DNA of 64,000 nucleotides from positions 46,213,058 to 46,277,057 of the forward strand of contig CM070554.1 of the NCBI GenBank assembly GCA_036346405.1, given 5' to 3'. Positions 22,690-33,109 of this stretch are shown here, one piece after another. Origin of the DNA: Phyllostachys edulis (lineage: Eukaryota; Streptophyta; Magnoliopsida; Poales; Poaceae). The notes beneath the pieces are model-generated. The model ran no database searches, was not told the origin of the DNA, and saw nothing but the letters and a program-made list of their open reading frames with translations. The number at the start of each line of letters is the position of its first letter. The first letter of the stretch is position 1. Both the position numbers and the translations under genes were made by a program.

Positions 22690-23146
22690 TAGTGTTTACC
22701 ATTGTCCTTTGTTCTCAAAGCTCAATTTCAAATTTCAACTTTCAATCTCAGTTTTCAATTTTTGGTTTTGTTTTCCCTTCACTCCGCCTAGCCATTTCCT
22801 TGGCCCGAGCCTCCCCTAGCTGCTCCCTTGTCACCCCGGTGCCCAGCTCCTGCCCTTGCCGCTCCCTACCGCTCCGTCCCCTCCGCCACCTGCCCGGGCC
22901 ACTGAAGTCGTCGCTGCGCCCACGCCGCCCTAACAGCGCCGCGTGCACTTCACGCACGCCCGGAGTGCTCTGCAACACGCGCCTGTGCCTAGGCCACACT
23001 CCGGCCGCGCCCACGCCCACGCCGTATCACCCGCGTCGCTGTGACGCCAGCACCCCTCGCTCCGCTACCTGCGTCGGCCCCCAAGTCATCGCTGCTCCAT
23101 CCTGTGTCAGTGCCACGCAGAGCGCACCCATCCCGCGCGCCCACCG
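22690..23146. other. GC-rich leader-like DNA
   Basis: A strongly C-rich, CpG-rich stretch that leaves a 159-codon plus-strand frame of low-complexity Pro/Ser/Arg. It resembles the GC-rich transcribed leader of grass gypsy LTRs more than a gene. Confidence 0.4.
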
Positions 23147-23394
23147 TGTAATACCCTGTTTAATTATTTGAGTACTTGACAAATTAGAGGATGTAATTAA
23201 AGAATTAATTCAGAACTTAGAGGTGGCCTTTGGCCCATTGCCCAATAGAGAGGTCGGTTGTCTAGCCAAGAAGGGGAGGTTTGGGCTACTGTTTTTAAGC
23301 AAGGGAGTAGAGGGGGCCAACCAAACCCTAGCTAACCTAGCCCCACTCCCTGTGTAGCCGCCCCTGCATTCTGCCGCTGTCATCCTCCTCCCTC

Positions 23395-23700
23395 ACGCTC
23401 CCCTTCGAGTAATCCTCCACTGGATCCAGTGCCTCATCGACAAGCGCCGAGTCCATGCCGCTGCCGAGCTCACCAGCGCCTCGTTCCCGCTGTTCTCGAG
23501 ATCGATCCCCGGCTCCTCTACACGGGATCCGGCTTCTCATCACCAGCGCCTCATCCCCGTCGCTGCTAAGCTCGATCCACTTCTCCTCAGCACAGGATCC
23601 AGCACCTCCTCGATGAGTGCCTCGTCCCCGTCACCGCTGAGCACTCTGACAACGGATCCTTTGCTCCGACGAGGCTATCGGCACCTCCTTTGCTTTGACG
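23395..23700 (+). repeat. Imperfect ~75-bp GC-rich repeat
   Basis: Repeating GCGCCTCGTCCC-like and CACRGGATCC-like blocks, about four units. Confidence 0.55.
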
Positions 23701-23769
23701 AGGCTGCCGGCCACTTCTTTGCTCTGCCGACTACCGTGGCTCTGCTGCTTGGGATGGGATTCGTTGGAT

Positions 23770-24152
23770 ACTACAAATGCAGCTGAACTCTTAACTTTTA
23801 CTCTTCAAACCATAGGGAAGCTGAGGAATCAGAAGAGCTATTGGAAAGATGCCTTGAAGTTAGAAGAAAAAATTATCTCTAGAGACCATTTTAAGGTAGC
23901 AGGTACATTGGTACACTTGGCAAGGCTAACTATGCTCAAATTTGCTAGCTCTGACCTTCTTAGGGCAAAATAACTTGTCAATGATTCAATTAGGATAACT
24001 GAAAGGATATTAAATCACTCAAGGAAGGATATGAACAAACTTAACAGTGCATCTGCTGCAGATAGAGATAAGATTGCAGCAACCAGTGTACTTGTGGTGG
24101 TGAACCTCGGTGCTAGAGCGTTCCGCTTTTTATCTTCTGTCTAATGGTTGAG
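23770..24152 (+). pseudogene. Probable captured host-gene exon (TPR-like)
   Basis: Plus strand. The frame is protein-like, including LKLEEKIISRDHFKVAGTLV, HLARLTMLKFASSDLL, then after a TAA at 23971-23973, NDSIRITERILNHSRKDMNK and SASAADRDKIAATSVLV. The alternation of helix-like segments resembles a tetratricopeptide-repeat protein, but I cannot name the gene. It is flanked by an AAATGCAG acceptor-like site and a GAG/GTAAGT donor-like site, as if one or more exons had been carried as genomic DNA. The stop and the surrounding repeats argue against a working gene. Confidence 0.5.
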
Positions 24153-24561
24153 GTAAGTGCAAGTAGTATTAATGAGTTGTTATATTTCATACTTGATGAA
24201 TGCCATAGTTTAATGATGATGCTTACTGCTTGGTAATATTGATGAGCATTTACATTTTTAATGATGTGTTGATATTGTGAGTTCAATTTGCATCATGACA
24301 TACATTTTTGTACCTTGGTCTACGTGGTAGCCAAGGGTTTTTTTCTTTGACGTCCCCGTCATGCAATGGATGGGCATGAGGTCCCCGTCATGCATTGGAC
24401 GGGCATGGGTCCCCACACTCGTGGAGTGTGGGCTTGAGGTCGTCCCTGTGCCTGAGGGCACAGGCTTGAGTATACATCGACGGATGCACTACTCCGCATT
24501 ACCGGTAATTGCAAAGAAGTTGAAGAAAGTGCATTCATGACATGTTCATTGCATTTCTGCA

Positions 24562-24719
24562 TAAGAGATGGATTTGGGGTACATCATGCTGTTGTTCATG
24601 ATGGGATTGTTTATTCCCTTTGACTACTTATGATGCTATCATAAGAGATGGATTTATGGTATATAATGCGGTTGTCCATGATGGGATTGTTTATTCCCTT
24701 TGGCTGATTATGATGCTAT
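24562..24719. repeat. 79-bp tandem duplication
   Basis: Two copies that begin CATAAGAGATGGATTT and share CATGATGGGATTGTTTATTC. Confidence 0.88.
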
Positions 24720-25349
24720 GTTATTTATTGCTATTGCACTTTGCTAAGTCGTGGAGTCGCACTTGCTATGTTGTGCTTTCTAGGTACCTCTCGAGGCAGC
24801 GACATGCATGGAAGGGGTAGGCATGGTGCACGTCACATGAACATAAACCACAATAAATAAACTAGTCCAATTATCCATAATTTAGAATCTTGATAATTAC
24901 TTTAGATTCAGTTTTGTGACCATCCTTCGTGGTGGATGTTTTGATTGTGATCATGGATGATCCAGTTGTGTTCTTAATTCCTCGTTGTTTAAGTTCATTT
25001 AATTCTTTTCGATGGATTAGAAGGGTTGATTTGATTATTCTATCATCCTCGTTGAATTGCGGATCATTGATGCTCTAGATGTAGCTATTTGATTATTAAC
25101 TGCTTGAGCATAGTAATGTTGGAATGCTTTTGATTCGTTGATAAAGAGAAGGTTTCATGAATTGATTTATGTTCAGTTGATAGATGATGTGCTTCTATTA
25201 AGTAATTATAGGTTGTGCTAGCGTTGAATATTAGCTTTATGTCATTCATACATGAGTGTTTGGTTGATGGTTTATTAAGATGTTGAAATTAATTGGTTCA
25301 GTAGAGTAGTTGGTAGCATTATGGCTCTATGTTGGGCTGGGGTGTTACA

Positions 25350-25725
25350 CATGAATCACTCTTTCTCTTCACATTTCTCACTTTCAAATAAGAAGAACTT
25401 GTCGTTACCTTTCATTTGATAATTATTAGATTGTATTAAATAGATGTTGATGGTTGATATTATCATTCCTCATGATTTGGTTGAATTAGTATTGGCTTAA
25501 TGATCTTCGTATAGACTCTTGATAGGGTTATCATAATTAATTCAATATGATTGGATGATTGAGATTGATTTGTTGACGAATTATGATTCAGTTCTTATAT
25601 TCATTCTACTAGATATTGATCTTTTTTATGTTATTATTTGAAAGATGGTTGAAATTATTCCGTATTGTTGTTGTATGTTGGTCTTTTAGGTAACATCTTG
25701 GCTCCCGCATAGCCAGGGTGTTTCA
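25350..25725 (+). mobile_element. Second LTR tail, AT-rich
   Basis: AT-rich DNA ending GCCAGGGTGTTTCA at 25725, similar in style to the end at 25349. It is possibly the end of an LTR split by the unit at 23147-25349, though no matching target duplication supports this. Confidence 0.35.
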
Positions 25726-27479
25726 CGTTGCTCCCGTCGGTCCACGCTTGTGCCGCGCCACCTCGAGACCATGCGCTGTCGAGCTCAACGGCTCCTTGCC
25801 CTCCCCCTCCAGCTATAAAGAGCCTCTGCCTCCTTGCCATTCCCCTCCCCACCGGCGCCCTTGCCCCTTTCTCCCACCCAGCACAAGAGCCGGAGCCGAA
25901 GCTCCCATTTCCGTCGTGCCACCTCGCCGACGTTCAGTCGCTCCGGTGAGCCTATGCCCCGGCTGACCCCGTCACGAGGTGTCCTAGGGCCCCTGGAAGG
26001 TTTCCCCCACCCCCATGGGTCCTCCCCGCTGCCACTCTTCCTCCTCCACCTCTGAACACCGCTGCCCTGCCGATTTGGCCGCTCCCATGCTCCCCCAACC
26101 CCCCTCTGGCTTCTCCCTCCTTGGGCACAGCCCATGTGTGCCCTACCTCCCTCGGCGCATTGCCCCGCCGCCGGTGCCACCGCGTGCCTCCACTCCCGTG
26201 CCGCTGCTGCAAGAGCCGCCGTCGCCGCCGCCGAGCATTTTCGGCACCGTCGTCGCCGCCCGTGGGGCCACCACCCTTGTGGGGCCCCATTTTGCTGGTC
26301 AGCCGGCCTCCCCGCATTGCCGCTTGCGGCACCGCCACCGCCCCCAATGTCGCCCGTGCGCCCTCCCCTGGCTCCCCTATCCCCTCTCTGTCTCCCTCTT
26401 TCTCTAAATGAAGCAGGGGGCCCACATGTCATACTCCCACCCCCTCCTATCTCTGTCATTGTCTCTCTTCCATATGAGCCCACAATGTCATGCCCTCAAT
26501 GGTATTGTGGTGAAATATCAGAACAGTGTTTTCATAATAGTGTATTTTCTGAATTTCCATCATTTCTTGTAAAAATCAAACTTCGGCGGCTCTGTTCTCC
26601 TCCGTTATAACTCCGATTCAAGTGAAATTTGTTTCTAAAATTTTGCAAATTCAAGATCTTGCTAATCGCAGTGGTCTTATTTAATTTGGTGTTAATTTTT
26701 TATTGCTTGTATATTTATTTGATCTCTTTGCTTGTTTGATCTTTTTTCGGTACATTCGTCTGAATAGAGTTTGAAGAAGCAGGAGATCTCCAACTTGATC
26801 AAGCTCAAGATTATCAAGACTGTCTTGCCTTTAACCCATGCGAGTCAATACTTTGATCATTTTGAGCCTACATTTTATGCAAATTATATTATTTTAAAAT
26901 AGCAAATTGCATGCTCTAATTCTTTATGCAAATGTATGTTAAATCTTAATGTAGTTAAATACCCATTTGATAATTAATTAATTATTGCACCATCCTTTGA
27001 TAATTGAATCCATGAATCGTTGTCACCCTAGTAATTATATGGTAACTATACTAGCTATAGGTTGTACTTTAGCGACATGCTAGTCTTGCTTAAGTATTAG
27101 GGCATTAAATGCCCTAATCATCATATTTTAATCATAAAAATGGATTTGGGCAATCATTGGGGCAAATGACTGAAATGGTTGTGATAATTTGGTTTATAGT
27201 TCTCTAAAACCCTAATAATCTGCTATTACCATCTGGGCAGCTGGTGTGATCGAGGGTGTGATGATGGCTGCTAATGCAGCCCAAGGAATGTTGGTATGTG
27301 GAAAGAACCGTCCAGATAACCCTAAGGACTTAATCTTGTGATGACAGCCCAATGTAAAATAGTGCAACCACAAGTCCATAAATTATAACCTAGCTAAATA
27401 ATTTGTATCCATCAGTACGAGTTGCACCAGATAGATGACCCGCGAAGCCGTAAGCCTTTGTGGCAAAGGGGGTCGGGGT
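25726..27479 (+). mobile_element. Gypsy-type LTR, first segment (promoter and GC-rich leader)
   Basis: Contains TATAAAG at 25814, then ~600 bp of GC-rich DNA and then AT-rich DNA. After removing the two insertions described below, it continues at 41179-41472 and 43463-44197. The left boundary is uncertain. Large frames here (a 232-codon minus-strand frame at 25785-26483 and plus-strand frames at 26015-26610) are low-complexity Gly/Arg/Pro and I do not accept them as genes. Confidence 0.6.
25814..25820 (+). promoter_or_regulatory. TATA box of the interrupted LTR
   Basis: TATAAAG between C-rich DNA and the GC-rich leader; position and setting fit an LTR promoter. Confidence 0.4.
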
Positions 27480-27626
27480 TGAAAGCATCTAGGCTCCTAA
27501 AAATGGTTTTGGTAATTAATGATAATATCTGAATATGGGATTAACGTATTTATTGAGTAATTACAAGGTTAAGTCCCATTGGTGGTTTTGATGACTTGGA
27601 GTTGCATGTAAATGGACCACATGAAG
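27480..27626 (+). repeat. First copia LTR, truncated to its first 147 bp
   Basis: Starts TGAAAGCATCTAGG and matches the other two LTRs up to GACCACATGAAG, then jumps directly into pol sequence. Confidence 0.92.
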
Positions 27627-28233
27627 TGTTTGTATATGTGCTCGTTTTCAAGCTTCTCCTAAAGAATGTCATCTTATGGCCGTTAAAAAAATTCTTAGAT
27701 ATTTAAAGCATTCCTCTAGTGTTGGCCTATGGTTCCCCAAAGGTGCTAAATTTGATTTAATTGGATATTCGTATTCCGATTATGCGGGTTGTAAAGTGGA
27801 TAGAAAGAGCACCTCGGGTAGTTGTCAATTCTTATAAAGATCTTTAGTATCATGGTCATCCAAGAAACAAAACTCCATAGCTTTATCCACCGCCGAAGTC
27901 GAATATGTTTCCGCGGGAAGTTGTTGTGCTCAATTGCTATGGATGAGGCAAACATTGATGGATTATAGAATCAAATTTGATAAAATACCTCTTTTGTGTG
28001 ACAAAGATAGTGTGGTGAAAATTGCTAATAACCCTGTTCAACACTCAAGAACTAAGCATATAGATATTCGCCACCATTTCTTGAGAGATCATGTGAGCAA
28101 GGGAGATATTGAAATTAGCCACATAAAAACCGAAGACCAATTAGCGGATATTTTCACCAAACCATTAGATGAAGGCCACTTTTGCAAATTGAGGAATGAA
28201 TTAAATGTCATAGATCTTTCTAATGTCATTTGA
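27627..28233 (+). pseudogene. Copia RT end and RNase H of the first tandem unit
   Basis: Begins within the RT tail, in a short cysteine-containing stretch that the second unit lacks, then HLMAVKKILRYLKHSSS-like sequence and RNase H: FDLIGYSYSDYAGCKVDRKS, SGSCQF, LSTAEVEYVSAGSCCAQLLW, HSRTKHIDIRHHFLRDHVSK, then FTKPLDEG, ending IDLSNVI with TGA at 28231. A TAA follows SCQFL near 27837. Two RNase H Asp-type positions are altered relative to the second unit (SYSD for SDSD, AEVEY for AEAEY). It is nearly identical to 35555-36130. Confidence 0.9.
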
Positions 28234-28548
28234 TTACATTATGTTTTGAAATCTTAGTTGAATTCATTTTTCTCTCATGATTCTCTTGTTTTAAGAACAA
28301 AGATGGGAAACACATTTAGGGGGAGTGTTATACAATCACTATGTATACCACATCTCTAATTGTGCACATATCAACATACATGCTAGAATATGTTTTCAAA
28401 AATCACCCCTTTCTGGTCAAAAGGTCAAACTTTGGATTTTATCAATCAAACCTCTTGAAAATTAAGCTATTCCTATAATATATTGTATTTCAAAGGTTTT
28501 TGGTTGACAAGATCTCAAAATTATCTTTTTAAATGAAAAGTCAAGTTT
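28234..28548 (+). other. Post-pol spacer of the first tandem unit
   Basis: Non-coding and matching 36131-36445. At about 28548 it jumps to sequence equivalent to 38640, so some 2.2 kb present in the second unit is deleted. Confidence 0.85.
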
Positions 28549-28960
28549 TCACCCCGTTGTTGATGCTCCAGCATCTCCTCAGCCCGCCTCTCAGCAGCAG
28601 GGTGGACTTGATCCTCTGTTGTTGGAGGTTTTGCACACTGGCATCAACACGATAGTGTATCGCTTCGATGCAGTGGATCATCGCTTAGAGGTTCTGGATC
28701 ACCGCATGGATGCCTTAGATCGTACCTCTCAGTCTTTGGTCTCTCGCCAGGCAGCCGTGGAACAGTCCAACTCAGTTGTGCTTCAGCGCCTGGATCAGAT
28801 GGCTGGTTGGGTTTCAAAGATTCAGACCAACATCGTTGAGGTCACCACTCGCGTCTCGTCGGTTTAGCAGACTGTCACTTATTCTCGGCGTCGGCGCATT
28901 GATTCTCCTCCTACAGCCCCTTCCACGTCGACTGACGCTCCTCCCTCTACTTCGTAGCTT
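28549..28960 (+). pseudogene. C-terminal remnant of the third ORF, first tandem unit
   Basis: Plus strand. Only the Pro/Gln-rich linker and the coiled-coil tail remain (LEVLHTGINTIVYRFDAVDH, RLEVLDHRMDALDRTSQSLV, then QAAVEQSNSVVLQRLDQMAG). A TAG at 28865-28867 replaces a Glu codon of the second unit. This copy keeps the AAVEQSN...QMAGW stretch that is frame-scrambled in the second unit. Confidence 0.85.
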
Positions 28961-29563
28961 TTGGTATTTGATGCCAAAGGGGGAGAAGTCCTATATACTC
29001 TATATTAGATATCTATTATGGTTGTTGAATGCTTGTTGGACTTTTGTGTAATAGTTAGAGGATAAGCTTATTGCTCTCTTTTGTGCTTATTGAACCTCTT
29101 CTATGTACTCTTAATGTTCTACCGTTTATGAGCATGGTTAAATGTTTATGTACTTATGTGCTTTAATCGGTATAAAACATTGTTATGGTTTTTATCTTGA
29201 TGAACTTGTTGGATAACCTTAAGATTATGTTACTCTCTTGAAATGCTATGTTTATCATGTTCATATATTGTTGCATTTCCTCAAGTTCCATCTTGTAAAA
29301 GAAACTCCGGAAAAATTCTCTAAAAATCTCTATATGTGCTTGCAAAAATTCTCTACCTTTTATATGCACATGTTTAGGGGGAGCTTTCTTTATTTTGGCT
29401 TTGACAAGAAAATAATTCTCTACACTCCTTTGAACTCATTGCAAGAATTATTTTGTTGTTAAGTCATCAAAAGAATATATACTCATTTCACAACAAGTAA
29501 TATATTCAAATCAATCTCTTTCACTTTAATTGTGTTGTCATCAATTACCAAAACGGGGGAGAT
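28961..29563 (+). other. 3' untranslated region and polypurine tract, first unit
   Basis: Non-coding and matching 39045-39665. It ends with the G-rich tract AACGGGGGAGAT directly before the LTR. Confidence 0.85.
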
Positions 29564-31106
29564 TGAAAGCATCTAGGCCCCTAAAAATGGTTTTGGTAAT
29601 TAATGATAATATCTGAATATGGGATTAACGTGTTTATTGAGTAATTACAAGGTTAAGTCCCATTGGTGGTTTTGATGACTTGGAGTTGCATGTAAATGGA
29701 CTACATGAAGATATTTTTGGCTCAAAGACAAGGTACAATAGTCTAGGATTCTTTTTATTTTACCAGTCTTAGGTGAATTGGTCGGAAGATCAAGTTATAG
29801 GTTAGATAGCCGTACTATAAAGAGGGTTCAAGAATCTAGTACCTTGAAAATGAATGATGCCACAAATGCTCAAATCATACTTAGTTTAATCTTGGATTTG
29901 ATTTAAATTGGTTTGGCCTTGATTTGAATTTGCTGAAAATCTTTAAGGCTGGACTGACCGAAGTTATATGTCCGGACTGACCGGTGTCCCGGACCAAAAA
30001 GACGGTCAGCTTTTTCCAGAAGGTTGTTGTTTTTTGGTTTTGCTGGAAATCCTCTGGGCCGGACTAACCGACGGCTAAAGGCCGGACTGACCGGGATCAC
30101 GGGTCATGGACGCGGTCAGCATTTTCCAGAGAGGTTGTTTTTGAGAATTGCTTCGCAAATTTCTTCAGGCTGAACTGACCATAGGTTATGTCCCGGACTG
30201 ACCGGGGTCCCGGATTTTTGGCCCGATCAGCTTGTTACAGAAGCAAGTTTTCTGCTGTTTTTGGTGTTGGAAGGCCGGACTAACCGTGCATTGCACTGCG
30301 GTCTGACCGGACCCCTTTGTAACGGCTATTTTCTCAGTGCATTCAATGCGTTTCAGAGAGGAACAGTCGACCGTTACTGCAGGCCGGACTCACCGCACTT
30401 TTGCCTACGGTCGACCCGGCTTTCTGAGTTTTTGGGGATTTCATGCCCAACGGCTAGTGCAGTGGGTGGAGGCTATAAATACCTCACCCACTGCAGCTAG
30501 AAGGCTTTGATGAACCTCATTGAACACACTTGAGACCTTTGCTTTGTTTCCAACTCATTGAGAGCATTCAATTCCTTTTGCAAAGGTAGTTGAGGTTTTT
30601 TCAAGAGCATTTGGTAGGGTTTGATCATTGTGGCATTAGAGCACTTTTAAGTGAAGATTTCTTGCTCCATTACTCTTGGAGATTGTCGTCTCCTAGACGG
30701 CTTGGAGATTGGTTCGGTGATCTTCTCAAAGGAGATTGTGAGAAGACCCGGGCATTTGTGAAGGTTAGAGCTCGTCTATCCGGAGAGGAGAAGAGCTACC
30801 ACTAGTGATCGAGGGAAGGCTTAATTCGTGGAGCCGGCTTGAGTTGACCAAGCTTCCTCAACGTGGATTAGTGAAGACCGGCAAGTCTTCGATACCACAG
30901 GAAAAACTTCCTTGTCTCAATTGTGGTTATTTCTAGTTTTTACTATTTCTGCATTTACATTTCTTGCTTAATTCTTGTGTTAAATTGTTTAGCTAGAATT
31001 ATATCTTGCTTAGACTAAGTTGTTAATTGGCTAAAATTGTTAAATTGTCAAAAAGTTTACAAATCTGCTATTCACCCCCCTCTAGTCGGTTATCCTTGAT
31101 CCTACA
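29564..31106 (+). repeat. Middle copia LTR, shared by both tandem units
   Basis: TGAAAGCATC...GATCCTACA, 1543 bp, with a polypurine tract on its left and a PBS on its right. Around 29940-30420 it carries about ten copies of a CCGGACTGACCG-like motif. Confidence 0.95.
30474..30481 (+). promoter_or_regulatory. TATA box of the middle copia LTR
   Basis: TATAAATA in GGAGGCTATAAATACC; the same box lies at 40540-40547 in the last LTR. Confidence 0.7.
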
Positions 31107-31108
31107 AG

Positions 31109-31120
31109 TGGTATCAGAGC
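31109..31120 (+). other. Copia primer-binding site
   Basis: TGGTATCAGAGC, complementary to initiator tRNA-Met, two bases after the LTR end. Confidence 0.93.
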
Positions 31121-31165
31121 TTGGTCTCTCATTGATTTAGACTTAACCGTCTAAGAGAGAAAAGG

Positions 31166-33094
31166 ATGACTAGTGAGGGAATTGCTATAGGAAAGGCTCC
31201 TTTCTTTAAAGGCTCTAATTATGCTTATTGGAAAATTAGAATATTAATTTATTTGAAGGCCATGAGTCCAAGCATTTGGAAAATCATAAATGAGGGTTAC
31301 GTCATGCCTCTTAATCCACTAATTCCCACGGATCAAGAGATGCGTAATGCTCATTTAGATGCCCAAGCTATGAATGCTCTCTTTGGCGCTTTGAACGCGG
31401 ATGAGTTCAATAGAGTGAGTAATTTGGAAAATGCTTATAATATTTGGACTACCCTCTCGGAAATCCATGAGGGAACATCCACGGTCAAAGAAGCTAAATT
31501 GTATAGGCTTCGTATCAAATATGAGACATTCATAATGTTACCTCATGAAAACATCAATGAGATGTATTCAAGACTTAACAACATTGTGAATGAGCTCAAG
31601 GGCCTTGGGACTAACCTTCTTGATGTTGACATTGTGCGCAAGATTCTTAGGGCTCTTCCAGACAAATATGAGACATTGGTGACACTATTTCTCAACTCTC
31701 TCGAGTTGCCAAGAATGACGCCAACGGGACTTTTGGGCAATCTCATTACCAATGAGTTGTTCAAGAAAGACAAGGAAGAGCTCTTGGAGACATCTTCCTC
31801 AAAGAAGAAAATTACCGCTTTCAAGGCCAAAGAGGAATCAAGTGATGATGAAGATGAAGAAGAAGACTCCGATGAGGAGTATGCACTCCTTGTGAGAAGA
31901 ATGAAGAGGGTCATGAAGAGACGCCCCAATAGAAGCTACAACTTCGACAAGTACAAGAAGGGGCAATTCTCAAGTGACAAGAAGCGTTATAGCAACATTC
32001 GATGCTATAATTGTGAAGAGAAGGGGCACATTGCTTCCCGTTGCCCCGAAAAGAAGGATGACAAGGGCAAGTCATTCAAGAAGAAGGAATACAATGGCAA
32101 GAAAAAGCTTTTCAAGAAACTTCACAAAGATGGCAAGAATGAAGCCCACATTGGAGAGTGGGATTCTAATGATGAGTCAAGCAACTCCGACTCTGATGAG
32201 GATGAGTCCCATAAGAAGAAGGGACTAGTTGGCATCGCCATCAAGGAAGCTCCGTCGCTATTCTCCACTCCTACTTGTCTCATGGCAAAAGGAGATAAGG
32301 TAAAACCCATTGATAGTGATGAACCAACTTATGATGAATTAATGGATATGCTTGATGAATTAAGTGAATATGTTGGAAAATAAAAGTCAAAATATAAGAT
32401 CTTAAATAGAGAGAATATTTCTCTAAAAGATTCTTATGAGGGGCTAAAGGAAGTTCATGACTTGCTTATCCAAGAATATTCAAGCAAATCTTATTCTAGT
32501 GTAGGAATTACATGTGATATTATTGATGAAATGCCTAGCATAAAAATTGCTAAGACTAGTGCATCTACTTCATGTAATGACCTACTTGCTATGCCATGTT
32601 GCTTTAGTATTAATGCTAATCATGATATTGTTGAGCAAAATGATGCAAAGCTTGTTGATGAGAACAATGAGCTAAAAGAGCAAGTGACCAAGCTAAGCAA
32701 AAGCTTGGAAAGGTGTTTCAAAGATAAGACCACTCTTGACAAGCTTTTGAGTGAGCAAAGGTGCTCATTCAACAAGAAAGGTCTTGGGTATGTGCCTAAG
32801 AAAGGTAAGAAGCCGGTAAACAAGCCCACAAGATTTGTGAGGCAAAATAGTAAGTATTGCCATAAGTGTCGGGAAATAGGACATGTGCAACAAAATTGTC
32901 CTAAGGGTAAGGTTCCATCACTTGGTATATATGATTCATGCTATATACTTAGAAAGACTAAGGATGGTAAAGTAGTTGTTCGTTTTGTTGGCACTTCAAT
33001 TTTAGGTGCTAAAAAGAATGTTATTTGGGTGCCTAAATCCTTGGTTACTAACCTCCAAGGACCCAAACAAATTTGGGTAGCTAAAAGAACTTGA
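31166..33094 (+). pseudogene. Copia gag, one in-frame stop
   Basis: 643 codons in one frame, with a TAA at 32381-32383 after VGK. The N-terminus (FFKGSNYAYWKIRILIYLKA) and middle are the usual copia gag (UBN2-type). Then come an acidic run and a first zinc knuckle CYNCEEKGHIASRC (about residue 280). After the stop a coiled-coil-like stretch (ENNELKEQVTKLSKSLERC) and a second zinc knuckle CHKCREIGHVQQNC follow. Two knuckles fit SIRE/Maximus elements. The stop fits a C-to-T change of CAA. Gag packages element RNA; only a truncated form could be made here. Confidence 0.92.
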
Positions 33095-33109
33095 TTCTTG
33101 TTTTGTAGG

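Larger units (their letters stand above)
23147..25349 (+). mobile_element. LTR-like unit with TGTAATACCC...GGTGTTACA ends
   Basis: The ends are short inverted repeats of gypsy-LTR type. Its last 100 bp match the tail at 17932-18131. Flanking pentamers differ (CACCG / CATGA), so insertion as a unit is not proven. Inside are an imperfect ~75-bp repeat (23395-23700), a gene-like fragment (23770-24152) and a 79-bp tandem duplication (24562-24719). Confidence 0.5.

Noticed and set aside
23142..25354. Target duplication around the LTR-like unit at 23147-25349
   Set aside because: CACCG and CATGA match at only two positions.
25785..26610. Long frames on both strands in GC-rich DNA (up to 232 codons)
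   Set aside because: Composition is low-complexity Gly/Arg/Pro/Ala, frames overlap on both strands, and the setting is an LTR leader after a TATA box. GC bias alone keeps such frames open.
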